Origin: Pseudomonas sp. 14P_8.1_Bac3
GTDB taxonomy: Bacteria; Pseudomonadota; Gammaproteobacteria; Pseudomonadales; Pseudomonadaceae
Assembly (NCBI RefSeq): GCF_025466085.1
Contig: NZ_JANLOD010000026.1
Coordinates: forward strand, 28,623 to 92,622
Length of the DNA stretch: 64,000 bases
Direction: 5' to 3'
Part shown: positions 18,411-27,828 of the stretch, piece by piece
How the letters are laid out: each line of letters begins with the position of its first letter
Position numbering within the stretch: position 1 is the first letter of the stretch
Made by a program: the position numbers and the translations under genes
The notes under the pieces: model-generated
Databases searched by the model: none
Told to the model about the DNA's origin: nothing
What the model saw: only the letters and a program-made list of their open reading frames with translations

Positions 18411-20537
18411 ATGCCCTCGCCCAAATCCTTGCCCGCTGCGCTGCTGGGCCTGGCCCTTGTTTGTCCGGCCATTACCGAAGCCCAAGGCCTGGAGCTTGGA
18501 CAAGTGCTGATCGGGGCGGAGGATCAGAGCGGCGAAGACGCGTCGATCGAGGAAGCGCAGGCGCGGCTGGCCCAGGTGCCCGGCGGCACCAACGTGGTGG
18601 ATCTGCGCCGCCCGCTGCAAGGCCGCGTGGCGAGCAATCAGGATGTGCTGGCTTACCAGCCAGGCGTCTATGCGCAGTCGGCGGGTAACGAAGGGGTGAA
18701 GATCTCTATCCGCGGATCAGGGATCAACCGCGCACCGGGCGCCCACGCCTCGGGGTTGTACACGCTGCTTGACGGTCTGCCACTGACCGGCCCCGGCGGC
18801 ACGCCCTACGAGTTGCTGGAACCGCTGTGGCTCGATCACGTGGAAGTGTTGCGCGGCGCCAACGGCTTCGATCGCGGCGCGCTGGCCTTGGGCGGCGCAG
18901 TCGATTACGTCAGCCACACCGGCTACAACGCAGCGAAGTTGCAGGTGCGTTACGCCATGGGCAGCCACGGCTATCAACAGCGTCAGGTCAGCTCCGGGCA
19001 AGTGCTGGGCGATTTCGATTACTACGTGGCCGTGACCGATGCGCGTGCCGACGGCTACCAGGACCACACGAACAGCGACAGCCAGGGCGTCATCGCCAAC
19101 TTCGGTTATCGCTTCAATCCCAACCTGGACACCCGTTTCTACCTGCGCTATCGCCAGACCGACAACGACCTCGCCGGGCGCGTGACCAAGCGTTCCATCG
19201 AGCATACCCCACGCGCAGCCAACCCCGCGTACGTGGCGCGGGACGACAGCCGAGAGCAGCCAGGCAGCACCTTCATCGGCAACAAGACCACGTTCTATCT
19301 CGATGACGATTCGAGCATCCAGACCGGCCTTGTCTACCACGACTATCCGATGGATTTGCGCGAGGGGCCGAACCGTTTGACGGTGGCGTACACGGACGTC
19401 AGCGGCACCTTCGACTACAAGCGCCGCGATACCCTCTGGGGCCTGGAAAGCCGCAGCACGGTGGGTCTGCGCGTGACCAAGCACCTGCCGAATGATGGCG
19501 CCAGCGAGTGGGTGCGCATCCCTACCGGCAACACCGCCGGCTATGAGCCGGGCACGCACATGCGCGACTTCACTTATCAGGGTTCGGACACGGTTCTGCA
19601 TCTGGGCAATGACCTGGAGATCGCCGACGACCTGTGGCTGACCACGGGGCTCGCCGCGATCTACACCCGCCGCGAAAGCGCGGTGACTTACCCCGACGGC
19701 GGAGGCAAGACCAGCATGAACGACTGGGACTATGCGCCGCGAATCGGTCTGCGCTACCAACTGACGCCCGATTTGCAGCTGTTCGGCAACCTCAGTCGCT
19801 CGGTCGAAGCGCCGCATCCGTGGTCGCTGATTTACAGCGCCAACCAGCGGTTTCCGGTAGGCAGCGGCCCCGCCACCGGCACCCAACGCGACCCGATCGA
19901 GCTGCAGAACCAGACTGCGACCACCCTGGAACTCGGCGGTCGCGGCGACAGCAGCGTCGGGCAATGGAGCCTGGCCTGGTACTACGCCCAGGTGCGCCAC
20001 GAATTGCTCTCGGTGTTGCCGGATGCCAACGCCATCACGCCCTATGAACTCAACGCCAGCCCCACCGTGCACCAGGGCGTCGAAGCCAGCCTGAACAGCG
20101 ATCTTTGGACGCGGGACGATGGCGGCCGACTGAGTTTGCGCCAGAGCTATACCTTCAGCGACTTCCATTACCGCGACGACGACCGCTTTGGCGACAACCG
20201 CCTGCCGGGCCTGCCGATGCATTACTATCAGGGCGAACTGCGCTACGACTGGCCGCTGGGCTTCTTCGCAGCGCTGAACACCCAATTGACCTCAAAAGTG
20301 GCGGTGGATTACGCCAACAGCTACGACGCCGACCCCTACGCCCTGTTCGGCACCACCGTCGGCTACAACGCCCCCAAGGGCGACTGGCAGACCTGGCTGG
20401 ACGTGCGCAACCTGACCAACAAACGCTACGCCGCCACCGTCACGCCAGGCTACGACGACAAAGGGCTGGACGCCGCACGGTCGACGCCGGGTGAAGGTTT
20501 GGGGGTATATGTCGGGGTGTCGTGGAGCCTGCTCTGA
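18411..20537 (+). CDS. TonB-dependent outer-membrane receptor
   Basis: A 708-residue outer-membrane receptor: Sec signal peptide (about residues 1-24), an N-terminal plug (about 55-170, including GVKISIRGSGINRAPGAHAS and VEVLRGANGFDRGALALGGAVDYVSH) and a ~22-strand barrel to the C-terminus. There is no STN signalling domain, so it does not use FecIR-type transmembrane control. The plug pattern is that of ferric-siderophore receptors, but the ligand is unknown. The last residues are WSLL rather than the usual terminal Phe. It is followed 42 bp later by an AraC-type gene that may regulate it, as in AraC-controlled siderophore systems. No Fur box was picked out by eye. Confidence 0.88.
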   Translation: MPSPKSLPAALLGLALVCPAITEAQGLELGQVLIGAEDQSGEDASIEEAQARLAQVPGGTNVVDLRRPLQGRVASNQDVLAYQPGVYAQSAGNEGVKISIRGSGINRAPGAHASGLYTLLDGLPLTGPGGTPYELLEPLWLDHVEVLRGANGFDRGALALGGAVDYVSHTGYNAAKLQVRYAMGSHGYQQRQVSSGQVLGDFDYYVAVTDARADGYQDHTNSDSQGVIANFGYRFNPNLDTRFYLRYRQTDNDLAGRVTKRSIEHTPRAANPAYVARDDSREQPGSTFIGNKTTFYLDDDSSIQTGLVYHDYPMDLREGPNRLTVAYTDVSGTFDYKRRDTLWGLESRSTVGLRVTKHLPNDGASEWVRIPTGNTAGYEPGTHMRDFTYQGSDTVLHLGNDLEIADDLWLTTGLAAIYTRRESAVTYPDGGGKTSMNDWDYAPRIGLRYQLTPDLQLFGNLSRSVEAPHPWSLIYSANQRFPVGSGPATGTQRDPIELQNQTATTLELGGRGDSSVGQWSLAWYYAQVRHELLSVLPDANAITPYELNASPTVHQGVEASLNSDLWTRDDGGRLSLRQSYTFSDFHYRDDDRFGDNRLPGLPMHYYQGELRYDWPLGFFAALNTQLTSKVAVDYANSYDADPYALFGTTVGYNAPKGDWQTWLDVRNLTNKRYAATVTPGYDDKGLDAARSTPGEGLGVYVGVSWSLL

Positions 20538-20579
20538 GTTTTTTATCCAGCAGTATGAAATAGCGAAGGGAGACTGGCA

Positions 20580-21485
20580 GTGACGAGCGCAGAGCGAACC
20601 TCAGCGACCGGCCTGGAAGCGCATATCCGCGGAGTACGCCTGGCGGCGTCTGACGATGTTTCAGCGAAAGACGTGCTGGTGCAGATTTTTACCCGAGAGC
20701 GGGCCGAGCCGAGTCTGGTCGTTCCCGCCGTGGCCGAACCGTTGATTGTCTGGGTGCTGTCCGGGGAAGCGGCCATCGAGGAAAGAGAGCCGGGAGAGGA
20801 CTGGGTGGCGAGCGCGGTTCGCCAGGGCGACTTTTTCCTGACCACCTCGGCGGTGCCCTATGAAATGCGTTGGCAAGTCACCAGTGCCGCCCCCTTTGTG
20901 GTCATGCACGTTTACCTCGGACTGCAGCTACTGGAGCGCGCCATCGAAGAAACCGATCAAGGCGTGCCCGATGCCATACGCTTGCGCGAAGTCTCCGGAG
21001 GACGCGATGAGGCGCTGTCGTTGCTGCTCGAACAATTCAGGCTCGAACTGACGACCTCGGCGCAAACCAGCCCGCTCTTGATGCAGGGCATCGCGCAATG
21101 CCTGGCCGTGCACCTGGCCCGCCATTATCGCGACGACAACGCCGAAAACATTGCCCTACGCAATGCCCTCCCCGCCTATAAGCTTCGGCGCGTGGTGAGC
21201 GTAATGGAGAACACCCTCGACGAAGAATTTCGTTTGTCCGAACTGGCGCACGAAATCGGCCTGAGCGAATACCATTTCAGTCGCCTGTTCAAACGCGCCA
21301 CAGGCCACTCACCCTCCCAATATTTCATCAAGCTGCGAATGACCAGGGCCAAGCAACTGCTGGCCGAGACCGACCGAAGCATCATCGATATCGGCATGGA
21401 CGTCGGCTACAGCAGCGCCAGCCATTTTTCCCAGGTGTTCAAGCGCGAAGTCGGCGTCACACCGAGCCATTACCGCAGGCCCTGA
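20580..21485 (+). CDS. AraC-family transcriptional regulator
   Basis: A 301-residue regulator starting at GTG 20580, preceded by GGGAG at seven bases. The first ~190 residues are a cupin-like sensor domain (EPLIVWVLSGEAAIEERE; VRQGDFFLTTSAVPYEMRW). The C-terminal ~100 residues are an AraC DNA-binding domain with both helix-turn-helix units (LSELAHEIGLSEYHFSRLFK and SIIDIGMDVGYSSASHFSQVF). It probably shares a transcript with the TonB receptor upstream and may control it; this is inference from position. Confidence 0.88.
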   Translation: MTSAERTSATGLEAHIRGVRLAASDDVSAKDVLVQIFTRERAEPSLVVPAVAEPLIVWVLSGEAAIEEREPGEDWVASAVRQGDFFLTTSAVPYEMRWQVTSAAPFVVMHVYLGLQLLERAIEETDQGVPDAIRLREVSGGRDEALSLLLEQFRLELTTSAQTSPLLMQGIAQCLAVHLARHYRDDNAENIALRNALPAYKLRRVVSVMENTLDEEFRLSELAHEIGLSEYHFSRLFKRATGHSPSQYFIKLRMTRAKQLLAETDRSIIDIGMDVGYSSASHFSQVFKREVGVTPSHYRRP

Positions 21486-21509
21486 CGCGACACCGCGCAG
21501 AATTCCGGC

Positions 21510-21605
21510 CGCAAGAGCCTGCTCGCGAGGGACGTAAACGATGACGCGGGCTTTCTGAAGAAACGCGGCGTTCTCGAGTTCATCGCGAGCATGCTCGTTC
21601 CTACA
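21510..21605. repeat. REP doublet, variant arm type
   Basis: Inverted arms AGAGCCTGCTCGCGAGGGA (21514-21532) and CATCGCGAGCATGCTCGTTC (21581-21600) enclose about 50 bp. The arms are of the GCGAGC/GCTCGC variant rather than the GCCAGC type. Confidence 0.7.
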
Positions 21606-21688
21606 GTTGGGGTGTGGGCAGTGGTCATAGCCCTGCGACGCTACCCACTTGCCGCCCAACGCGTTGTAGCCCGCAACAAACTCAACCC

Positions 21689-21790
21689 CTGTAGGAGCCA
21701 GCTTGCTGGCGATGTACGCAAGGGCGCCGCGTTGATTCAGGCTGCACGCGTTATCGTTGGCCACCATCGCTGGCAAGCCGGCTCCTACAT
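21689..21790. repeat. REP doublet (REPIN)
   Basis: Arms at 21689-21714 (TGTAGGAGCCAGCTTGCTGG) and 21764-21789 (CCATCGCTGGCAAGCCGGCT) with a ~50-bp centre. With the doublet at 21510-21605 it fills the 360-bp gap between the AraC gene and the GMC gene, where nothing else is seen. Confidence 0.85.
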
Positions 21791-21845
21791 ATCTCCGCGT
21801 CCTCGGTGACAACCACGCTTTGCTCGACCGGTAATACGCGTCGGC

Positions 21846-23432
21846 CTACTGACCCCTCCTGATCATGTCGGCCGCCTTCTCACCGATCATGATGCACACA
21901 GCATTAGGGTTGCCGGATATCAACGTGGGCATGATCGATGCATCAGCAACACGCAGCCCTTCCACGTCGTGTACCTTGAGATTCGGCGCAACCACCGAGT
22001 GCTCATCCACCCCCATGCGGCACGTGCCGGAAGGATGCAGCGCCGCGTGGGCTTCTTCATGGCAGAACTTTCTCATGGCCTCTCGAGTGCTGACCGCCGC
22101 GTCTGGCACATGCCGCCTGGCCAGATAGGGTTTGAACGCGGCTTGGGACATGATCGCCTCCCCCACCAGGCAGCCATCCACCAGGCTTTCGATGTCGTAC
22201 GGGTCGGAGAAATAGTTGGGCACGATGCGCGGCGGTGACATTGGGTCGGCGGAATACAGTTCGACGTAGCCCCGGGACCTGGGACGGATCTGGCCGAGGT
22301 TCAAGGTGCAGCCATTCCCCCCCGGCACCGAGTCGACGCCCTCTTCAATGCCAGCGCCGACCACCATGAAATACTGGATATCCGGGTTGGCCGCCGCCTT
22401 GTCGCCCCACCAGAACGCCCCGCCTTCAATCAGGTTGGACGCCGCCGGGCCTTGCCTGAACAGGGCGTACTGCAAGCCCGCCATCATCTTCCAGTGCAGC
22501 TTCTTGTATTTGTCGTAGCTGTGCGGCCCGGTCAGTTCATAGACCAGCGACACTTCGATATGGTCCTGTAGGTTCTGCCCGACACCGGGCAGATCCTTGA
22601 CGACTTTGATCCCCTGTTTTTCCAGGTGCGCGGCCGGGCCGATGCCCGACAACATCAACAAGCGCGGGGAGTTGATGGCGCCGGCCGACAGCACGATCTC
22701 TTTTTCCGCATGCATGACCTGCCGCACGCCGTTCTCGACGTACTCGACGCCGATGGCCTTGCTGCCCTGGGTCAAGATGCGGATCACCCGGCAGCCGGTC
22801 TTCACCGTCAGGTTCTTGCGAGCCTTGGCCGGCGCCAGGTAGGCCACCGCCGCACTGCTGCGAAAACCATTTTTTGCGGTGATCTGATACAACCCGCATC
22901 CCTCAGGGTGACCCGAGTTGAAGTCTTCGTTATACGGCAGACCGTATTGCTGGCAGGCGCGCAACCATACTTTGGTCAGCGGATGGATATTGATCGGGTC
23001 AGAAACACCCAGCGGCCCGCCAACGCCATGCACGTCGTTGCAGAAGCGCTCGTTATCCTCGGCTTTTTTGAAGTAAGGCAGAACGTCCTGGTAGGACCAG
23101 CCCGTCGCCCCTTGTTCGACCCAGCCGTCGTAGTCGGCGGGCACGCCGCGGATGTAAATCATCGCATTCACCGAACTGCCGCCACCCAGCACGCTGGCCT
23201 GGACCATGGTCGGCGTTTCAGTCCGGCGCTGATCTTCGGTGGGCTCCCATGCATAGCGCTTGAGCAGCGGACCTTGCGCGGTTTTATAGTAGGCACCGGG
23301 AATATGGATGTAGGGATTGCGATCGCGCGGTCCCTCTTCAAAAAGAACCACCGACGCAGACGCCTCTTCGCTGAGTCTCGAGGCCACCGTGCAGCCTGTC
23401 GAGCCGCCTCCGATTACGATGAAATCCACCAT
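21846..23432 (-). CDS. GMC-family FAD alcohol/sugar oxidoreductase (module A, copy 1)
   Basis: A 528-residue flavoprotein of the glucose-methanol-choline family. It has the N-terminal FAD dinucleotide motif [21 protein letters not shown], the GMC signature [16 protein letters not shown], and the C-terminal active-site His in [13 protein letters not shown] with the paired Asn in [16 protein letters not shown]. It should oxidise a hydroxyl group and pass electrons to oxygen or a quinone. It resembles BetA-type dehydrogenases but lies last in an operon of sugar-type enzymes, so a cyclic polyol, sugar or glycoside is a better guess than choline. A close paralogue is at 35264-36853. No signal peptide; 57 bp separate it from the isomerase gene. 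Confidence 0.88.
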   Translation of the reverse strand: MVDFIVIGGGSTGCTVASRLSEEASASVVLFEEGPRDRNPYIHIPGAYYKTAQGPLLKRYAWEPTEDQRRTETPTMVQASVLGGGSSVNAMIYIRGVPADYDGWVEQGATGWSYQDVLPYFKKAEDNERFCNDVHGVGGPLGVSDPINIHPLTKVWLRACQQYGLPYNEDFNSGHPEGCGLYQITAKNGFRSSAAVAYLAPAKARKNLTVKTGCRVIRILTQGSKAIGVEYVENGVRQVMHAEKEIVLSAGAINSPRLLMLSGIGPAAHLEKQGIKVVKDLPGVGQNLQDHIEVSLVYELTGPHSYDKYKKLHWKMMAGLQYALFRQGPAASNLIEGGAFWWGDKAAANPDIQYFMVVGAGIEEGVDSVPGGNGCTLNLGQIRPRSRGYVELYSADPMSPPRIVPNYFSDPYDIESLVDGCLVGEAIMSQAAFKPYLARRHVPDAAVSTREAMRKFCHEEAHAALHPSGTCRMGVDEHSVVAPNLKVHDVEGLRVADASIMPTLISGNPNAVCIMIGEKAADMIRRGQ

Positions 23433-23489
23433 GACGACTTGATACCTTTTATGAGGTGCAGATTGTAAGAACGGGGGTTTTAAAGCGCG

Positions 23490-24374
23490 TTAACGTCCAA
23501 CCAGGCTGGCTAAAAGCGCCTTTAAATCTTTCGCGACCTCATAACTGTTTTGTTGCTGCTGCTTTTTGCAAAACAACTCACAGCTCCACCATCCCTCGTA
23601 ACCGGTGGCTTTCACCGCGTCCGTCCACTCGCGCAGGTTCAATATCCCCTGCCCCGTCGGTACGTCGCGGAGGATTTCCTCATTGGGGATACCACCGGAA
23701 AACGGCAGCGAGTCACACACGTGCACGCCGTAGATCACGTCTTTGTTCATGCGTGCGATGTCTTCGGGTGTCACGCCGGACGTGAAGCAATGCCAGTAGT
23801 CAATCACTATCTTCACGTTGTCGCGTTCGCTGCGCTCGATCAGCTGCAGTTGATGCTCAAGCGTATTCAGAGGCGTCCATGACAGCGCTTCCAGGTAGAG
23901 CAGAACGTCGTACTGCCTGGCCAGGTCGGCGAGCAACGCCAGGTTGTGCGCGGTCAACGCATATTGTTCAGGCTCGGACCACCCCAGCAAACCGCTGTAA
24001 TGAGGGCTCGTGCCGTGCTGCTGGTAATCGATCACGGCCTGAACGTTGATGGGGCCGGTGAGCACCTGAACACCTTTGGCGCCGACCAGTCTGGCCAACT
24101 GAAATAGCCGTTCCGCTTCCTTCAACAAATCATCGCGCTCGGCGCCCTGGCGTTCGATGTCCCGCAGGTAACCCATGCCGGTGACGGGGATATCCTTGAG
24201 TAACGCTTTGAGTTCCGGCTCCGAATAACCGGCCTGAAGATAAGCCTCCAGTTTGCCGCTGTAGATTTCCAGCGCATCGAAACCGAGGGTCTTCGCCATG
24301 TCGATGTCCATGGCCAGCGTTGAATGCTTGGCGACCGTGGAATGCAAGGCCAGGATGTTTTTTTGAGTGTTCAT
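23490..24374 (-). CDS. Sugar phosphate isomerase/epimerase (xylose isomerase-like TIM barrel)
   Basis: A 294-residue protein of the AP-endonuclease-2/xylose-isomerase-like TIM-barrel family (relatives IolE, IolI and the catalytic subunits of C-glycoside deglycosidases). Recognisable parts are TLGFDALEIYSGKLEAY, the strand with LLYLEALSW, KIVIDYWHCF with a likely metal-binding Asp/His, VIYGVHVCDSLP, and WWSCELF near the C-terminus, in the order of metal ligands of this fold. The reaction could be isomerisation, epimerisation, dehydration or beta-elimination of a keto sugar. AGGAG six bases before the ATG supports the start. It lies between the GH3-like genes and the GMC gene in one direction. 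Confidence 0.85.
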   Translation of the reverse strand: MNTQKNILALHSTVAKHSTLAMDIDMAKTLGFDALEIYSGKLEAYLQAGYSEPELKALLKDIPVTGMGYLRDIERQGAERDDLLKEAERLFQLARLVGAKGVQVLTGPINVQAVIDYQQHGTSPHYSGLLGWSEPEQYALTAHNLALLADLARQYDVLLYLEALSWTPLNTLEHQLQLIERSERDNVKIVIDYWHCFTSGVTPEDIARMNKDVIYGVHVCDSLPFSGGIPNEEILRDVPTGQGILNLREWTDAVKATGYEGWWSCELFCKKQQQQNSYEVAKDLKALLASLVGR

Positions 24375-24453
24375 GTCAGGCTCCTACCGTTGCTTCCCAG
24401 TGTAGAGGGATAGGGTTCCGGTAGTGATTTCGCACTTGCAGGAAATCCGGCGC

Positions 24454-24480
24454 AACCTGACGCAGTGGCTGCGTCAGGTT
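24454..24480. other. Perfect 12-bp inverted repeat containing TGACGCA
   Basis: AACCTGACGCAG / CTGCGTCAGGTT with a 3-nt loop, in the 152-bp gap between the GH3-like gene and the isomerase gene. There is no T run on the minus strand, so it is not a typical terminator. The arms contain the TGACGCA/TGCGTCA word that also recurs in other control regions of this island, so it could instead be an operator or an RNA hairpin that partly attenuates the operon. Confidence 0.6.
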
Positions 24481-24491
24481 TAATGACCTGA

Positions 24492-24513
24492 GGGAGCGGG
24501 CTTGCTCGCTCCC
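24492..24513. repeat. Single REP-like hairpin
   Basis: GGGAGCG...CGCTCCC palindrome (stem of seven with GGCTTGCT-type centre) followed by CACAGG, the variant REP arm as a singlet, just past the end of the GH3-like gene. Confidence 0.65.
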
Positions 24514-24526
24514 ACAGGAATTGGCG

Positions 24527-25549
24527 TTACGAGTAAGGGGCGGCCAGGCGATTGGCCAATGCGCAAACCGCCATCGCCGCAGCATCCAGACGCTCCTGAG
24601 CCAGGGTGCCCGCCGCGACAGCCCCGGTGATCGCACGAACAATCTGCGGAATCTCCGGCATCGCCTTCGCCGAAATCAGTAGCAGATCTGCCCCCGCGTT
24701 CAACGCAGCAACCGCCACCTCGCCTAGCGACGACTCGCCTATCGTGGAGCGGTGGTCCAGATCAATGGTCATGACCAACCCCTTGAACCCCAGCTCCCGG
24801 CGCAGCAACCCGATCAGCTCAGGCGAAACCGAGGCCGCAACGGGGGGCTCGCAGGCCGCGAAAATCGCCGGCCCCATCATCACCGCGTCCGCACCGGCAT
24901 CCACCCCGGCTTGAAACGCGGGCCAGCCGGCGCGCAGTTGCTCCAGCGACTCGGTCACCACCGCCTCCTCGGTTGACGGTTGGCGCAGCAGCACTGGATG
25001 CCCGGGAAAATGCTTCAGGGTGCTGGCCATCCCTGCACGGCGCACGCCACGCACATAGGCGCCCACCATAGCGGCGGCACGGTCGACATCATCGGAAAGC
25101 GTTCGGCCCTGGAGCCACACATTGGGGCCAGCCACTACATCGGCGGTCGGTGATAACAGCAGATTCACACCGGCCTTGCGCACCGCTGTGCCGACCTGAA
25201 AACACACCTCTTCCAGTTCAACAACGCCCATGGTTCTGGCGAGCTCGGGGTCAGGCAGGGCAGGCGCAATGCCTTGCAAACGGTGGACGGCAGAGATATC
25301 GGCATCGGCCGCCAGCAGCAGCGGCCCACCCAATTCCCTTGCCGTGCCGGTGAAGCGCTGCCACTTCTCCAATGTCTCCGACGCCAGCCGGCTCGCGCTC
25401 ATTTTACCGCTGACATATTCCTGCGCGGTCTCACCAAACAACAGGCTGCGCCCGCCACTGCCGAGAAATCTGCGCACGCCGTCATCCATCTGGAGATCGA
25501 GCAACACTGGAAACAGTACGCTGTATGCCTGGCTTTCAATCGCGCTCAT
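24527..25549 (-). CDS. GH3-like protein without the catalytic Asp, likely non-hydrolytic
   Basis: A 340-residue single-domain glycoside hydrolase family 3 N-terminal barrel, the size of NagZ. It keeps the family KHFPGH motif and the GFKGLVM strand. Where the nucleophile motif of the family reads S-D-D-L, this protein reads T-I-D-L (VMTIDLDHRSTIG), so the nucleophile Asp position is Ile. The sugar-binding D-Q-E-G-G segment is replaced by ADADISAVHRL, and the acid/base Asp-Ser-His loop is absent. It is probably a pseudoenzyme or has another reaction. Its ATG (25549) lies 2 bp after the stop of the neighbouring GH3 gene, so the two are translationally linked. A TTG at 25555 is an unlikely alternative start. 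Confidence 0.8.
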   Translation of the reverse strand: MSAIESQAYSVLFPVLLDLQMDDGVRRFLGSGGRSLLFGETAQEYVSGKMSASRLASETLEKWQRFTGTARELGGPLLLAADADISAVHRLQGIAPALPDPELARTMGVVELEEVCFQVGTAVRKAGVNLLLSPTADVVAGPNVWLQGRTLSDDVDRAAAMVGAYVRGVRRAGMASTLKHFPGHPVLLRQPSTEEAVVTESLEQLRAGWPAFQAGVDAGADAVMMGPAIFAACEPPVAASVSPELIGLLRRELGFKGLVMTIDLDHRSTIGESSLGEVAVAALNAGADLLLISAKAMPEIPQIVRAITGAVAAGTLAQERLDAAAMAVCALANRLAAPYS

Positions 25550-25551
25550 GA

Positions 25552-26586
25552 TCAATTCCGCGTTGAGTGGTATTGGTCGTGATTGGCCACTGCCAGTTCA
25601 CGAACCCTGGTGGCGGCATCCAGCAGAATCTGCCGGTCCAGCGCACCCTCGTGAACGGCCGCGACAATCGATTCGGCAATCGCATCCAGGCCCGATTCGC
25701 TGGACACCAGCAGCAGATGTGCGCCAGCGGCCAGCGAAGCGACGGCGGTGTCGGTGATCGAGTTACCCCTGAGGATGGACACCGCATCCAGGTCATCGGA
25801 AATGATCAAGCCGCTGAATCCAAGGGTGTCACGCAACACCCCGATGACCTTGGCTGAAGTAGAGGCGGAATGATCAGGGTCGATGGCCGGAAAAACCGCC
25901 GGCCCCGGCATCACCGCTTGCACGCCGGTAGCAATGACTTTCTTGAACACTTCAAGGTTGTCGTGCAGCAACGCCAGCGGGCCAGGCACGGTGGCTTCCG
26001 CGATGGCCGGGTCCGTTTCCGTGATGTAGTGGCCGGGAAAGTGTTTGGCGGTGGCAATCACGCCAGCACGTTGCACTCCGCGGATAAAGGCACAGGACAC
26101 CCGGCTGACTTCAACGGGGTCGGCGCCCAGGTGTCGGTTGTGCAACCAAGGGTTGGCGCCAGTGACCACATCGACGATCGGTGCCAGAAACAGATTGACG
26201 CCCAGCTCCCGCGCCACGCCCGCCATCGCAAAGCAGCGCTGCTCGATCTCCGGTGCACTGAGGTCGTGCAATTGGTTCCTCGATGCGACAGCCGGAACCA
26301 ACCGGTGGAGCCGTTCAATGCCGCCGAGTTCCTGATCCACCGCGATCAGCACCGGCGCACCGGCCAATGACGCCGCTTCCCGGGCGATGTCGATGAAGTC
26401 GGCAGCGGACTCAGCGCCCTTGCGCGCCACGCTCATGTCTCTGCCCACATATTCGTCCCGGGTTTCGCCCAGCAAAATGGAGACACCACCGCGACTCAGA
26501 AAACGCCGGACAGTGTCGTCCAGTTGCAAATCACCAAATGCGGGAAGCAGTACCGAATACGCCGCTCTATGCAGTTCGCTTGACAT
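25552..26586 (-). CDS. GH3-family glycoside hydrolase-like protein
   Basis: A 344-residue single-domain GH3 barrel. It keeps the sugar-binding segment AVDQELGGIERL, KHFPGH, and the nucleophile motif GLIISDDLDAVS. The NagZ Asp-Ser-His acid/base loop is not seen after KHFPGH (ITETDPAIAEATV instead), so it is not a true beta-N-acetylglucosaminidase NagZ and its mechanism may differ. The first in-frame codon (GTG 26652) lacks an SD, whereas ATG 26586 has GAGG six bases before it and matches the paralogue start, so 26586 is chosen. Immediately downstream lies a degenerate paralogue. Expected action: cleavage or other turnover of a small glycoside in the cytoplasm. Confidence 0.82.
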   Translation of the reverse strand: MSSELHRAAYSVLLPAFGDLQLDDTVRRFLSRGGVSILLGETRDEYVGRDMSVARKGAESAADFIDIAREAASLAGAPVLIAVDQELGGIERLHRLVPAVASRNQLHDLSAPEIEQRCFAMAGVARELGVNLFLAPIVDVVTGANPWLHNRHLGADPVEVSRVSCAFIRGVQRAGVIATAKHFPGHYITETDPAIAEATVPGPLALLHDNLEVFKKVIATGVQAVMPGPAVFPAIDPDHSASTSAKVIGVLRDTLGFSGLIISDDLDAVSILRGNSITDTAVASLAAGAHLLLVSSESGLDAIAESIVAAVHEGALDRQILLDAATRVRELAVANHDQYHSTRN

Positions 26587-26658
26587 CTTTTTCCTCACCA
26601 CCGTTGTTGTGAGCGCAACGCTCAACTTGAAGGACGCGTGACGCAATGCCACGCAAAG

Positions 26659-27828
26659 TTACCGTTCTGGAAAAGGCACCCAGGCCCGCCGCTGACTGGA
26701 CTCGACACACGCCTGCGACAGCACCACGCCGCGCACGCCCTCGTGAATGTCCGGTAACGGCACGCGGGTCGCGGTGCGCCACTCGGCTCCGGCATCGAGG
26801 GCCTCGGCGAAATCGGCGTACAGCACGGCGAGGGCTTCTAGATACCCTTCCGTATTGCCCGGCGGCAGGCTGGTGCAGGCCAGCGTCTGCGCGGCGTTGT
26901 CACTCTGGCCACGACGATGGATGCGGTCGGCGCCGTCAATGGGCGTGAACAGCAGGGTTTCCGGCGATTCCTGACTCCACTCGATGGACGCCTGGCTACC
27001 GACAATCTTGAAGCGCAAGCCGTTGCGATGACCGGGTGCCGCGAAACTGGCCCACAACAATCCATCGATGCCGTCCTCAAACTCGAGCTGCACCACACAG
27101 GTGTCGTCCAGGCCCCAGCCGGGTACGACCGTGCTCAACTTGGCATTGAGGTTCGTGCAGCGGCGTCCGGACAGGAACTCAAGCATGTTGAACGCATGCG
27201 TCCCGACATCGCCCAAGGCACCCGTCGGGCCGGCCATTTCAGGATCGCCGCGCCAGGCGAGGCTCTTGCTCAAGCCCTCGACGCCAGGCGCCAGCCATTC
27301 CAGCAGGTACTCGACATACATGAAGCGCACGTCCCCCAACTCGCCGGCCTGAATCCGGCTGCGAGCGTCCCTTACCATCGGGTAGCCCTGATAGGTGTAA
27401 GTCAGCGCGAAAAAGGTATTGTGCCGATCGGCAATGCTGGCCAACGCGTAGGCCTCATCGGCGCTGTTTACCAACGGCTTGTCGCAGATCACCGGGATGC
27501 CGGCCTGCAGAAACAGCCGGCACGGTTCGAAATGCAGGTGATTGGGCGTGACGATGACGACGGCCTCAATCGGATCCGGCCGTCGCGACTCGGCAGCGGC
27601 CATGTCGGCGAATGACAGATAGATCCGCTCTTCATCAAGGTTGAACGCCGCCCCGGCTTCCCTGCATTTATCTGGGTCCGAAGAGAAGGCGCCCGCAACA
27701 ATATCGAAGCGGTTGCACAGGCGCATGGCAGCCCGATGGTAGCTGGCAAAGTACGCGCCCTGGCCGCCACCCACCATGCCGATCTTCAGACGCCGCTGCC
27801 CTGGAATGTCGCCGGTTAACCTGGCCAT
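26659..27828 (-). CDS. Gfo/Idh/MocA-family NAD(P)-dependent oxidoreductase
   Basis: A 389-residue sugar or inositol dehydrogenase-type protein. The N-terminal Rossmann domain starts KIGMVGGGQGAYFASYHRAA, followed by VVIVTPNHLHFEPCRLFLQA and the family motif GIPVICDKPL (the EKP-type Lys). The C-terminal domain has GALGDVGTHAFNMLEFLSG with the catalytic Asp/His region. Members oxidise or reduce sugar hydroxyls at ring carbons, and in C-glycoside and 3-keto-glycoside pathways they make or reduce 3-keto sugars. ATG 27828 with GGAGG nine bases upstream is preferred to the longer frame from 27873. First gene of the five-gene module A operon and divergent from the XRE regulator. Confidence 0.88.
   Translation of the reverse strand: MARLTGDIPGQRRLKIGMVGGGQGAYFASYHRAAMRLCNRFDIVAGAFSSDPDKCREAGAAFNLDEERIYLSFADMAAAESRRPDPIEAVVIVTPNHLHFEPCRLFLQAGIPVICDKPLVNSADEAYALASIADRHNTFFALTYTYQGYPMVRDARSRIQAGELGDVRFMYVEYLLEWLAPGVEGLSKSLAWRGDPEMAGPTGALGDVGTHAFNMLEFLSGRRCTNLNAKLSTVVPGWGLDDTCVVQLEFEDGIDGLLWASFAAPGHRNGLRFKIVGSQASIEWSQESPETLLFTPIDGADRIHRRGQSDNAAQTLACTSLPPGNTEGYLEALAVLYADFAEALDAGAEWRTATRVPLPDIHEGVRGVVLSQACVESSQRRAWVPFPER

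Noticed and set aside
18717..20285. Antisense open frame inside the TonB receptor gene
   Set aside because: The plus-strand frame has the full receptor architecture; the antisense product has no domain.
21510..21790. Possible CRISPR array from repeated short palindromes
   Set aside because: Repeats are inverted REP arms with unequal spacing and no constant spacers; no cas genes are seen.
24527..26586. Calling either GH3-like gene nagZ or bglX
   Set aside because: The acid/base loop of NagZ is missing in both, and one lacks the nucleophile; BglX-type enzymes are much longer.
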